Below, one piece after another: positions 22,389 to 33,149 of a DNA stretch of 64,000 bases; within the stretch, counting starts at the first letter, position 1, and each line of letters starts with the position of its first letter. Origin of the DNA: Mytilinidion resinicola (Eukaryota > Ascomycota > Dothideomycetes > Mytilinidiales > Mytilinidiaceae); contig NW_022985463.1 of the NCBI RefSeq assembly GCF_010093595.1, positions 67,323 to 131,322 of the forward strand, given 5' to 3'. A program made the position numbers and the translations under genes. Below the pieces are notes generated by a model. That model was not told where the DNA came from, made no database searches, and was given only the letters and a program-made list of their open reading frames with translations.

Positions 22389-22923
22389 AAAGTTCCATCT
22401 TAAAAGCAGATTGAAAAGTGAGCCCGACCGGTTTCAAAAATGAACACTCTCTTTTCAACGCTGTATTTCGCCCCCTAATAGACTAGGTGATAAGGCATAA
22501 ATATGTGAATTGAGTACTCAAGTACCTTAGCATTCAATTGCATCAACAACTGTGATGATAGCTGCTTGGTAACACCCTTTTTTCGTCCACTGAAGAAAAT
22601 GAGCCTGTTGAATTCCGACCTGCTTACACCAAACACGCGCCCATTTGAGCTCAGACGCTCCACAGAGGATTTTGGGAGTTGCAGGGGAGTTGCAGGGGTG
22701 TTGCAGAGGGGGGAGGGGGGTAACGGTAGGTGCTGAGTTATGCAACCACCACAAATTTTCTGCGGAGCGTCTGAGGTTCCTGAGATAATATGGGGTCGAT
22801 ATATGCCAATTGAACGCTTTTAGCTCTATTTTTGAAGATCGATTCTGTAAGACACTCGAACATGAGATTGGCTGCTCCATTCCGTTGAAGAGAGTATCAT
22901 ATCCTCATAGAAACAAACAGCCT

Positions 22924-24048
22924 TCACAGACCTCCATCATCGTCCCACATTCCTGAAGCCTTGTTAGAAACCTGAGTTCCCACCACTTGGACCTTCTCAA
23001 ACCCCTCGCTGTGAAAATCTAGCATCGGGGGTTCTTCCTCGATAACGCACCCAAAGACACACGACAGGGCAACCCGGAGCGTGAACTCGATATCGCTTTC
23101 GTCTACTATCTCTTCGCTACCCGCTTCGTCTCCACTGCCACCTAGCTCTTTCTCGCACATTTCCAACTCCCCCCCATGCACCTCGAAACTGAGCTGGAAG
23201 CTTGGTCGGTCGTAGTTGCTTCCACAGACGACCTCCTCGATGTAGTCATACAACACACCCATCCTCAACCCCTCGTCCTTAAGCACCACTGAAACAGGTG
23301 GGGCGGAGCTGACTTCCTTGGCTTCACTGGCTGGGAGCTTCCCGAAGTTCTCGAGATCGATGATCCCGTCTTCGAAAACTCCCCAAGTATCAGAAGGAGC
23401 TTCGCGCTTGCTACTTCTACCTTCTGGAAATCTCGCAACAACAAAGTGTGCCCTCTTCTCCCCATCCGTTTCTTCGCTATCCATTCCCAGTTCAATAACG
23501 CAATGCTCAACCGTTGTCTGCATTTGACCGTGATGCGTGTTAACGAATTCGATCCTCTTGATCGGTGGCTTTGCGATATGCATCCGTCGCCAACTCGCCT
23601 CTTTCCTCCTCATTGCTTCTCTCTTTGCAGGATCATTGAATGGCAGCCTCTTAAACTTCTCCATAGTTGCTGTGACTCCGACGTCGAGGAGTGAACGGTC
23701 GAGGTGTCCGAAAAGGAGATCCCAATCATCCTTCGGGATCCTGGAAGAGGAAGAGAAAAAGCCAGGGAAGGTAGCGAGGAGGAGATGGTTGGGTGTGAAA
23801 GAGGCAGCTTTGGTAGATGACTTTGAAGAGGAGGGCGGCGGAGCACGAAAGAAAAGACATGATTGCAGCAAAGGAGAAGTCGAGATGAGAGTGTGGAAGA
23901 GTCGGCACGTGCTTTGCGCGCGGAGGAGAGAAGCAGGGGGAAGATGGTAGAGTACGTTTTCAAGGAGTTCGGAGGTGGTGAGCACGTCGGTTGTTGCTGA
24001 GGGCGCGGAGAGGTCCATCCTAGGAGGTATTTTGGTAGATCGAGTCAC
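22924..24048 (-). CDS. F-box domain protein
   Basis: A single-exon protein of 374 residues. An F-box-like segment lies at residues 23-62: 'TTSELLENVLYHLPPASLLR', then QSTCRLFHTLISTSPLLQS. F-box proteins bring substrates to SCF ubiquitin ligases by binding Skp1. The rest has a Ser-rich linker, a conserved-looking central part ('FVNTHHGQMQTTVEHCVIEL') and an acidic stretch (GDEAGSEEIVDESDIE). No substrate-binding repeat is recognisable. Translation may start instead at the in-frame Met 11 (MDLSAPSATT). Confidence 0.8.
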   Translation of the reverse strand: MTRSTKIPPRMDLSAPSATTDVLTTSELLENVLYHLPPASLLRAQSTCRLFHTLISTSPLLQSCLFFRAPPPSSSKSSTKAASFTPNHLLLATFPGFFSSSSRIPKDDWDLLFGHLDRSLLDVGVTATMEKFKRLPFNDPAKREAMRRKEASWRRMHIAKPPIKRIEFVNTHHGQMQTTVEHCVIELGMDSEETDGEKRAHFVVARFPEGRSSKREAPSDTWGVFEDGIIDLENFGKLPASEAKEVSSAPPVSVVLKDEGLRMGVLYDYIEEVVCGSNYDRPSFQLSFEVHGGELEMCEKELGGSGDEAGSEEIVDESDIEFTLRVALSCVFGCVIEEEPPMLDFHSEGFEKVQVVGTQVSNKASGMWDDDGGL

Positions 24049-26557
24049 TCGTGGTCTCTCTTATGTGGTTCGTGCTGGTTGCTTAGAGGAAGGGTGTTGT
24101 TATGCTACTTCGTCGCCTAGAGAGGCCTGGTGAATGTAGGTGGTTGCCTCAGCTTTGACGGTGTCGGTTATAGTTACTAACTATCCTTAGCTGCTTAGTC
24201 AGGAGGCAGTGAACCCGGACCAATCATTGCGTAGCTACCACAAAAGTCATGTGTTTGCATATTGCTAAGCCTGGGTGTTGTGCATCTAGTCATTCTTCCC
24301 TTTGAAGATCCAAGATAGGTTGCCAAATGTTCCCGTGGAATGTTGATCCTAGAACTTTGAAGTGAAAGAACATGCTCAAGAATAGAGAATCGTGAAGAAT
24401 GAGAGTAAGTATGTATCGGCCCTCTGAGTACAAGTACTACACAAATACTCCTCTCAGAATGAACAACAAGAAGTGAGTACTCGAAAGACTCGGAACCCTG
24501 AGTTTGGAGGGACTAAGCCAGACAGTATCCCCGACTTTACTCGATACGCCAAATAACTTCGTCCCGTCTTCTGGACGCAATTCGTAGACCTGGTCATCTT
24601 GGTGACTACGGAGTATGTGCGGTATTCTGGGCACGACTGTGACTTGTGCTGCCGAAGTCATCCGTGGCGTAACCGCTTGGGACTATTAGTCATGCTGCAG
24701 GTCTCCAGAGTGGATGGCCTAAGCTATTGGCATTCTATTTCTTCAGGCTGCCGTAGTCTGGGGAAATTGCGCCGCTCAATTCTTCACCGCCGCATGCTGA
24801 GCATTCACAATCATTGGAAAAATCATTAGCGCTAAAACCGTCTCATTCTCTAATGACCTAGATAGACATAAAAAGCATATATATTTTGCGTGTATCTGTG
24901 CGGTCCTAGGTGCGCTATCATCAGTATAGGTATAGTAAAAACCCCCATCATTGCACTATCAGTGCTGCTGACCCACACAGAATGAAACCATTCTCCTCTT
25001 TCCTTTGTTGGCACTCGCTATTCTTCGTATCCTTAACTAGAATTATCATAGAAAACTACAACGGGCACTGGGCCTACCAAAACCGCGTTAGGCATCTGGC
25101 AGCTGTGCCATGCCCGAGGAACGACAGTCCGAGAACATTGACCGTGTCGAAGACGAAGCGCCATTTGGAGGACTATGTTCCGGGCCTCGGGCCAGAAGAC
25201 GGTGGCGTCTCACAGACATTCAATCTACCGCAGCGCCGCATCTCTTTACATCTGTGTTTATATTCTCATATGTCTACTACTAAGTGTGATTGACTCTCGA
25301 GTGTGGTACAAAGGTAAGCTTCGGGAAAACGCGATGGGTCTGGATATTGTCGAGGGATGTTATACGATAGAGCCTAGGAGTCCTGTTAATAATACACTTC
25401 ATAGTTTGAATATTGAGCTTGTAGTAATACCTCCCCAGACGACGCATTGAATACGGAAGCTATGCCTCTAAATGAGTTCCATTGCATTGGATAGATGGTC
25501 TAGTATCCCATTCTCGAGATCAATGCCCTCCCGAGGACGAGTCAGACCGCTCTACATCGCTACTACTGGCATATTCGAAGTCAGGACTTGTTTAGAGAAA
25601 GGCCACGATAGCGCGGAGGTTATGATGCTGTCATGTCGGGGAGAGTGGAGGCTTGGTGATGGAAGGTGGTAAAGTTTTTAGCCTGCTTTAGTCATCATAG
25701 AATACGACCCAAGTTACAAAGTACCCTCGAGCCATCCCCTCTCCAACACCATCCATCAGATCCATCAAGTTATTGTATGTAACGTACTACTTGGGGCACA
25801 GATCCCATGTCCTCTCCATATCGGACTCACTCAAGATAGCTTCGATGCCCCTTTCATCAATCCTGTTCCATGCTCTGCACTTTCTACTTCCTAGAGCATC
25901 ACTCCCGCCTAATGCCTGAGAGAATGGCAAATCTACGTTTCTATCCTTCTCCGTTCCAATATGCACTGTTATGGACGCATCAGTAAACATCTTGATCGGC
26001 AGTCTTTCCGGTACTTGAAACGTCGCGTAGTTTTCGCGTTCTCGCACGCCATCAACACTGCATATCACTACATCTATCCCATGTCTTTCCTAGAGACCAG
26101 CTTAAACTTCGGCGGATTAACTACCGCACAGCACTTACTAGTAACAGCTGTCATAGGCATGTGGTGTCGGAGTTACGTTGCACCTCTGAGCGGAGACGGT
26201 GTTTTTTCCGCATCCTGTATAGATCGCTCCACTACTTCCCACGCGAAACAACGCCGAACCATAGGCAATGGGTCCCTGTTATCACAGCCATTGCGTGCGC
26301 GCATCTCCATCTGACGAATGTGGGCTCCCAGGCCCTTGGTCCCGGATTAACAGATGCCTATCATACGCGCCGTGGAAAAGCTTGCACGCCATCAGATATA
26401 CGGTCCGTTACGGGGTGCATATATGACAGCTGTTCCGCTGCTCTAGTATATGTGTTTGCTGTGCAACATACCTCCCTAGATTCAGTGGTAGCAATTGCAA
26501 ACAGGCTTGGCCTCTTGATCTACCCCAGATACAGGTCCAATTGGACGATCCGCATCA
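24049..26557. other. Long intergenic region, no supported gene
   Basis: About 2.5 kb between divergent genes. The best small frame is minus 26068-25787 (93 codons, containing 'YATFQVPERLPIKMFTDASI'), which reads like protein but has no recognised match; it might be an exon of an uncalled gene. Minus 24661-24437 similarly contains 'DQVYELRPEDGTKLFGV'. Neither has a full gene model. Confidence 0.4.
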
Positions 26558-28289
26558 ATGGCAGCTGCAGCACCTTATGATGTCAAACCTGGACAAGATG
26601 GGAACGACCCCTCTTTAACGAATGTCCAAGATGTGGCCGATAACATGTCCGAGAGTGACAAAGAGGCATTCCTCGCATCTTTCTCTGCCGAAGATGACAA
26701 GGCGATTATGCGGAAGGTGGATAGGAGGTTCTTGCTGCTTATTGGATTGATGTATCTAATCAAAAATGTAGGATTTCTCGTTGGTGCATGATTCTTTGAG
26801 CTAATCGTTTCTAGGTCGACTATGCGAATGCGGCTTCGGTTAAAGTCCTACAGGTCAAGCAGCCATCCAACATTATGAAGGAGCTGCACATGACTTCCGA
26901 CCAGTACAATTGGGTCCAATCGATTTACTTTGTAAGCTTTTCAGCGATGTCAGCTCAACGAGACCCATTAACACACTTAGATCGCCTACATCGTCTTCGA
27001 AGTACCAAGTAATCTGTTGCTAAAGAAAGTCACACCCCGCAATTGGCAAACTCGCATCATGCTCTCCTGGGGAATCGTTCTAGCATGCCACGCAGCCGTC
27101 AAAAACAAGGAAGGTCTTTATGCTGCCCGCTTTATCCTTGGCATGATGGAGGCAGGTATGTTCCCTGGACTCGCCGCTCAGCTATGCAGTTGGTACCGCA
27201 GCGACGAAATGGGAAAGCCAATCATGTGGATGTTTGGCTTCCAGAACACCTCCGGTATTGTCGGCTCTCTACTTGCCTACGGCATATCCTACCTGAACGG
27301 GAAAGGTGGCTTGAGTGCTTGGCGATGGTATACCTCCTCTTCATCCTTCAATTCTCAAACTCACCGATTAACCGCCTCCTAGGGTCTACCTCATCGAAGG
27401 CATCTTCACAATCTTTTTCTCCGCAGTGGTCTTCCTCGTGCTCCCCGACTACCCCAAATCTCCCCGCTCCCGCTCCTGGCTCACCCCCAGAGAGCAACAA
27501 TACCTCGAGCTCCGCCTCTCCGAAAATGCGCCCCTTACTCACGACTCTGCGTTCTCCAAATCCGAAATCTGGGCCTCCCTGACCGACCCGCGCACCTACT
27601 CCTTCATGCTCTCCCAGATCCTCCTCAACCTCGGCGGCTACGGCCTCAGCTGGCAGCTCCCCGTCATCACCACCAACCTCGGCTTCGCCGGACTGCCGCG
27701 CAACCAGCTCCTTAACATCCCACCCGCAGGCGCGACCGTGCTCTCCATCATCGCCGCGGGCTGGTTCATGAAACGTGCGTGGATTACCCGCCCCGCGTTC
27801 ATCATGTTCATCATGGCCGGCGCGACGACCTTCTTCATCGTCCTCGCGACCGTCCGCACGCCCGGCGTCGTCTATGCCGCCTGCGTGCTGGGCACGATGT
27901 TCTACTCCGTGTACTTCATCCCGTTCTGGGCGTGGCGGTCATCCACACTGAAAGGGACGACCGGCACCGCGTTCACGCTGGCCTTCCAGTCCTGCGTCGG
28001 GCAGGTCGGGGGCGTGATCGGGCCGCAGCTGTTCCAGGAGCGGTGGGCGCACAACGGGTACAGGGCCTCGTTTGCGATCTGCGCGACGGCGATTGGGGTG
28101 GGGTGGATTGCGAACTGTTGGACGTGGTGGTTGACGCGGAACGTGGAGTGGGATGTGAGGAGGATTCGGAGGCTGAGGATTAAGGCGGGGAGGGAGAATA
28201 GGATCTTTGCGGAAGATGATGTGAAGGTGTATGAGGAGAGGAAGTTTTATGGGGGGTTGACGAAGAGGGGGGAGGAGGAGGTTGTGTGA
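26558..28289 (+). CDS. MFS transporter, anion:cation symporter (Dal5-like) type
   Basis: Four exons (26558-26767, 26815-26931, 26981-27327, 27383-28289) sum to 1581 nt, 526 residues. The hydrophilic N-terminus (about 60 residues) leads into 'RRFLLLIGLMYLIKNVDYAN', then 'VPSNLLLKKVTPRNWQTRI' and 'RFILGMMEAGMFPGLAAQL', the pattern of the allantoate/vitamin permease group of the major facilitator superfamily. 'FLVLPDYPKSPRSRSWLTP' is the conserved central loop, and 'GTMFYSVYFIPFWAWRSSTL' and 'GVIGPQLFQERWAHNGYR' mark TM9-TM11. The usual Asp-Arg of the first loop (YLDR) is replaced by VDYAN, which may matter for transport. Substrate unknown. Confidence 0.88.
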
Positions 28290-29103
28290 GTGGAAGAGTG
28301 GTAGGGAAGAGGTGGGTGGGTGTTGGGCTTTCGCGGGGAGGTTCTTGGTAGGGTAAAAGTTGTCTCTGTTGCAAGGGAGTTTTGTTGCATCGTTCTACGC
28401 CTCATTTCGTACGTTCTCGTCAATCCCTTCGTCAAACGTTCAAGATTCGTTTCTTGGTTGCTCATTCTCCCTGATCAATCGGAAGGCTCCAACTTCTCTG
28501 AGTGCTAGGTAGCCAAGGCCTGCTCCAAGAATTGTTCGCCACAGTCATGAGGCTGCGCTGCACGTGAGCTCGTAGCAGCCCTGGCGGCATGTCATAGCGC
28601 GACCCGTCAGAATGGCACCGGATGGGGGGGAATGGGGCTCGACGCTATTGTAGGTCGCTAACTTAGCCGCAATCGCCTCGGAAGGTAGGGCAAGGGTGCA
28701 TGTCGCGACGGGATTCGCGGGCAGGTGGCAAGGGTGTGCATGTCGCGACGGGATTCGCGGGCAGGGGGCCAGGGCGGTCCAAATTTTCCAATTTCGGCCC
28801 GGTGCTGCACAACTGGCTGTGCCAAACACCACGCAGGCACGCCGGCTGCTATCCGCTGCAATGATTTACTCTGACAACTGATGCTGAAATATGGCCTACT
28901 CCCCTCATCCCCAATTTAAATTCGAGCAATCCCGAAAACATATTTCTGTTTGCTTTCGCATGATTCAAAGCTTTTGATATCATTCATTTATTCCTTCTAA
29001 TACTGACTTGCTCCATTCTTGTCTTGTCATTGGCTCATTGCTTAGGCTCCACATTTGGTCACTGTAGCACTTGAAAAAAAGCGCCCAAAGTAGCCGTGCA
29101 GCC
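28290..29103. other. Intergenic, left part of duplicated unit A
   Basis: From about 28345 the sequence is homologous to 29810-30030, the 3' flank of the first small gene, so it is the start of a tandem segmental duplication. It also holds a 40-bp direct repeat (next entry). No gene is visible. Confidence 0.6.
28691..28767. repeat. Direct tandem repeat, two ~38-bp units
   Basis: Two nearly identical copies centred on GCATGTCGCGACGGGATTCG stand next to each other. They differ by an extra TG. They are GC-rich compared with the surroundings. Confidence 0.75.
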
Positions 29104-29545
29104 ATGAAGCTAGACACCTCTCTAGCTATAATCTTCGGCACAGTGACCGTTCTTCAAGTTCTTGGTGCGCTGGTCAAATTCATCATGAGATTATTCCATC
29201 GACGAAGGCTTGGAGGTATGTTCAGTATATCTTCCTAACTCTAGGTCCTATACTTGAAACTCTATCGCTTCATTTTTCATTCTGCATGAGAATACACTGA
29301 CTTCCAATTCTCTTCTGTGGTCATCACTAATAGAGCTGTGTATAGAAAACGAAAATGAGGACAACTACGACCTCGAACCAGGACCCCCATCCACCATCTC
29401 CCGAACAACACAGCTACCGCACTCAACAGGTGTAGAGCTCGACACCCTAGCTCCTCCTCGAGATCCGTCTTATTTGGACTGGCCCGTGCTGCCGTCTCCG
29501 TATGATGAAAGCAGCCGTGAGCAGAGGGAGTGGGGAGCCTTATGA
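29104..29545 (+). CDS. Small single-pass membrane protein, tandem copy 1
   Basis: Two exons (29104-29215, 29334-29545) give 107 residues. The N-terminus is one hydrophobic helix, 'LAIIFGTVTVLQVLGALVKF', followed by a basic cluster (RLFHRRR). The C-terminal ~65 residues are acidic and Pro-rich, ending 'YDESSREQREWGAL'. I recognise no family. The copy at 31201-31617 conserves start, intron position, helix and C-terminus while the middle has diverged, which argues for a real, translated gene. A membrane location follows from the helix. Confidence 0.7.
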
Positions 29546-31200
29546 CCTAGAGAGATGTTACATGGTTGTTTCTTTTCAACCCATATATAGGGAGACGCCA
29601 TCACAAAAGCTGGGGAAGGTTTCGTTCATGTATCAACTATGTTCTTACCGTGTCGCCTGGCTCGAGAGGACGGGGGTGTATACCAGTGGGGTCTTCTCGA
29701 GAGCCTCACACTTCTCATCAGTACACTGGTGACAAGCTCCAGCAAAGTCTCCGTCCGTCAAGTGACATTGGTGAAGAAGTGGGTGTTAAGCATCGTGATT
29801 GAGTTATTGGGATGGTAAAAGGTATCTCTATTGCAAGGGAGTTTCATTGCATTACTGTACACTTCCACTGCTCATCAATCTTCGTCTTACAAAGCACCCT
29901 AGGTTCATGGCCGCTTATTCCCCTGCTTGACCGGAAGACTTCGACATCTATAAGCTTTAGGGTTGCTCGAAAGACTATTCACCCAGTCACGAGGCTGAGT
30001 TGCACGTGAGCTAGTAGCTAAGTAGCTAAGTGATTGAGCTCAATACATCAGCATACATTCAACTTTGTCCCTACTCCTACCGCGAAAGGCAGATGTCGAC
30101 ATTTGCGGATTCTGTTCAGCATCGCATTGCTCCGCGAGACATTTCTTTAAGGCGGGCCAGGTCCCTTAACAACACGCGACGGTAGACATTCTGTCAGGGA
30201 GTAGCGGTGAGGGCTACGGCAGGCGCATGCCACCTTGTATATAACCTCACCTTCCTCCAGACCTCTCTCTCTTCTCCGTGACACATTGTAGACGACCTTC
30301 CAAGGCGAATTTTAAATGCGAAGTTCCTAGTTCTATTTCCCGCGATCACTTAGCGGACATGGGCATTCACAGGCACCGATTTACACCGGCCCGTGGCGCT
30401 TTGAACTCACGCACTCTAGTGTAGCCCTCTTCGTCTGTCAGTCCAGGATCTAGGGTGCTGCGGCAGCAGAAGAGTCAGAGCTAGCAAGGCAGCACATGTG
30501 ATATCGCGTCCCTTGACGCGTTGGGGGGATTTCCACTTTACGCGTCCAATCGCGTCTGTCACTAAAGTATGCCGTGCGGCTGTCTGCTAGATAGCCGTCC
30601 TCCCTGCAACGTGTATATTCCCCTGGCATTCACCGGTCACTGCATTGTCTGCCTTCCTCCGCACTTTCAACCTGTGTGATACGCTGTCCTCCACCTGCTT
30701 CGCATATTCTTGCGCTGTAAATGCAGGCCCAGGAGCAGCGTGCGTCGTGGCGTACCCAATGATAAGCTCCAAAGCAGTCAGCAGTCAGTTCAGGCCCTGT
30801 CGGGCCCTAGGTTCAAACCAAAGAGCCGGGCGATGCAGGCCAGCTTGACGGTATTTCGAAGGTTCGTAGTGGTTGCGGGGCAGTGCCCGCCAGATGGGCG
30901 GAGGTTGCGTCGCAACCAGTAGAATACTATGCCTCACGCGAATAGCCTGCACTCACGCGCGAGGCATAGTATTCTACTAGTATATAGTCTCACTTACTTC
31001 CCACTTCCCTATCATACATGGAGCAATCCTGAGGACATGCTGTCTATTTATTTTCGCATAAATTGATGCATACGGCTATTCTCCTGCTATTAATTATCTC
31101 GCGGGCTCCTCGCTTGCTGGCGCTCTACTTCAACCCTGTGTCTGGCGATCTAGTCGTTTCCCATAAGTCCGAAAAGCTGTTTCGAACAGACCGTGTGGAC
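29546..31200. other. Spacer of the tandem duplication
   Basis: The first ~480 bp are the 3' flank of copy 1 and resemble both 28345-28600 and the flank after copy 2. The leader just before copy 2 (about 31010-31070) resembles that before copy 1, sharing GAGCAATCC and TTTCGCAT words. A hairpin lies at 30918-30978. No other gene is supported. Confidence 0.6.
30903..30978. repeat. Palindrome and hairpin next to each other
   Basis: GGTTGCGTCGCAACC (30903-30917) is a perfect palindrome around one base. Directly after it, AGTAGAATACTATGCCTC (from 30918) pairs with its inverted copy ending at 30978, with a loop of about 15 bp and one difference at the inner end. Confidence 0.75.
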
Positions 31201-31617
31201 ATGAAGCTGGATACCACTCTTGCCATAGTATTTGGTGCCGTGTCCGTTCTCCAAGTCCTCGGTGCGCTGATCGGAGTCGTGATGAGGTTCTTCCATCGAC
31301 GGGGAAGGCTTGAAGGTGTGTTCGATAGACTTTCTTTGCATTAAGATTCCACGTAATGTTACCTTTGTACCTTCGGATACAAATCCGCTTCCAAGTCGTT
31401 GCTGCTGACAGAGTTTTTCGTAGAAAGCGAGAGCGTCCACGATGCCGAATCGGGCCCACAATCCATCGCCACCGGATCGGTCCCATTAGAGCGTTCTACT
31501 GGAGTAGAACTCGATTCTCTAGCGCAGGTAGGTTATTCGTTCTACCTAGATTGGCCTGCGCTGCCGTCTCCGTATGAGGAGAGTAGCCGTGAGCAGAGGG
31601 AGTGGGGAACCTTATGA
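31201..31617 (+). CDS. Small single-pass membrane protein, tandem copy 2
   Basis: Two exons (31201-31315, 31412-31617) give 106 residues. It is paralogous to the gene at 29104: 'MKLDTTLAIVFGAVSVLQVL' against 'MKLDTSLAIIFGTVTVLQVL', and 'YEESSREQREWGTL' against 'YDESSREQREWGAL'. The intron is at the same codon and phase. The acidic middle differs most. Most differences in the helix and tail are conservative. Family unknown. Confidence 0.72.
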
Positions 31618-31931
31618 GTTGGAGAGATGCCCTCTGGATGTTTCTTGTCTGATTGAATGTATGAAAACGACAGATGAAAAATCGGAGACGGCTCTGTTCA
31701 TGTACCAACACTGTTTCTATGGTGTCACCTAGCCCGATTCCAGACTCATTGAAATCCAGTAAAAAGTTAGCATAAACGATCGGATTGATCCATATCGATG
31801 TCTCATGCAGTTGCAATGTTAAACATACGTCCGTCCGTCCCTCCGGTATTTTAAGCCCACCCCTCAGTAGTAGCACAGGGGTATATCGCTCCCCAAACGC
31901 CAAAGACACGTCCCCTACCCAAACCAACCCC
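31618..31931. other. Convergent intergenic region
   Basis: 3' flanks of the small membrane-protein gene and of the IPK1 gene. The first 120 bp resemble the flank after copy 1. No other feature. Confidence 0.6.
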
Positions 31932-33149
31932 TCACAACCACCACATTCTCTCCCCCCTCGTGTCCCACTTCATCTGGCCTGCTAAAACACATACCTTCTC
32001 CCTCTTTGCCCCTTCTTCTTTCCCCGTATACCACCCTTGATTCAGCAACCCTACCTCCTTGTCCAACCACTCCCCGACCTTCTCATCCACCTTCGGATCC
32101 AAATCCACCAAATACGCTTCCACAAACGGCACCTCCGCCCCATAATGCACGCACACAAACATCGAGCAATCCCGAAACGTCATCGCGACCTTCAGCCGCT
32201 CCCTCGCGACCCCAATCGGCATCGCAAACCCCCTCCCACCATCACGAGCGAAGATCCCCTCATGACTAGTACTCTCAAATCCCGCGGGATCCAGCTCCTG
32301 CTGCCACAGCCGCAATTTCAGCAGCAGCGCGCGCCCGGGCCCGGTCCTGAAGTAGTCAATCACCATCATCACCATGCTGTCCTCGAGGTCCGGGGAAAGC
32401 GCCTTGAAGCCTTCCTCTTGCCGCAGGCGCTCGGAGAAGAGCTGTCCGACCCCGCAGGTGAACCTAAGGGGATCGTCCAACACTAAGAGCAGAGGGCAAA
32501 ACGGGGCCGCCCCATGGTCGAGCATCAGCTTGCGTGCGTCGCCTTTCGCTGCGCGCTGCGCTCTCAGCGCGCAGGTGCGGCAGCGTACCGCAAGCCACGG
32601 CGCGGTCGGGGATTGGAGCAGCCATTTGGGCTTGATCTCGATGGTGGTGGAAGAGCCGGGGATGGAGGTTAGGTCGGGCAAGAGAAGGCAGTTGAGGTCG
32701 TCTGTGCGGATAAAGGAGCGCTCGCAGCCGGCCTTGCGGTGGTTCAGCATGCCCCACTGCTTCAGCAGGGTGTTGAGATAGTCGACCAGAGGTTGCTCGA
32801 CCTCGATGATGCCGTGGAACGCGCGGTGGCGAGCAGTGTCGCCGTCGAAGAAGCGGCTGGTGATGTTGGTGAAGTAGGTTGCGATGTCGCTGCAGCTTGG
32901 GGCGTTGGGCGCGTCTTTTGAGAAGCGGAGAACGCGGTTTTGCATCAGTGATGGTTGGGTTGACGCGTCTTCACCTGACGCGGTGGTGCAGATGACGGGG
33001 TGGCGGCATTCACAGGACCCTTGCGGAGCGTAGGAAGGCGAGCGGAATGCGAAGACGATGTTGGCGGCGCCCTCGCCGAGGTATTGGAGGGACCAGAGGT
33101 TGCCGCGTTGGATCTCGTCCTGGGTAGCGGCGCGGATGCGGAACACCAT
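31932..33149 (-). CDS. IPK1: Inositol-pentakisphosphate 2-kinase
   Basis: A single-exon protein of 405 residues. The enzyme phosphorylates inositol 1,3,4,5,6-pentakisphosphate at position 2 to make phytate, needed for mRNA export and for phosphate signalling. Seen in order: 'YLGEGAANIVFAF' (residues 23-35, nucleotide loop), 'NRVLRFSKD' (71-79), 'TTIEIKPKWLLQS' (168-180, the family's EIKPKW box), 'RCRTCALR' (189-196), 'VAMTFRDCSMFV' (321-332) and 'YLVDLDPK' (346-353). These are the Ins_P5_2-kin family boxes and length is normal for a fungal member. The N-terminus fits the family, so the start is likely right. Confidence 0.9.
   Translation of the reverse strand: MVFRIRAATQDEIQRGNLWSLQYLGEGAANIVFAFRSPSYAPQGSCECRHPVICTTASGEDASTQPSLMQNRVLRFSKDAPNAPSCSDIATYFTNITSRFFDGDTARHRAFHGIIEVEQPLVDYLNTLLKQWGMLNHRKAGCERSFIRTDDLNCLLLPDLTSIPGSSTTIEIKPKWLLQSPTAPWLAVRCRTCALRAQRAAKGDARKLMLDHGAAPFCPLLLVLDDPLRFTCGVGQLFSERLRQEEGFKALSPDLEDSMVMMVIDYFRTGPGRALLLKLRLWQQELDPAGFESTSHEGIFARDGGRGFAMPIGVARERLKVAMTFRDCSMFVCVHYGAEVPFVEAYLVDLDPKVDEKVGEWLDKEVGLLNQGWYTGKEEGAKREKVCVLAGQMKWDTRGERMWWL

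Larger units (their letters stand above)
21720..22923. other. Intergenic region with two adjacent long hairpins
   Basis: Apart from the two inverted repeats listed separately I see no gene. The minus frames at 22031-22309 and 22527-22880 are made largely of hairpin arms or lack any feature. Confidence 0.6.

Noticed and set aside
23537..23950. 137-codon plus frame opposite the F-box gene
   Set aside because: Antisense shadow of the F-box coding region.
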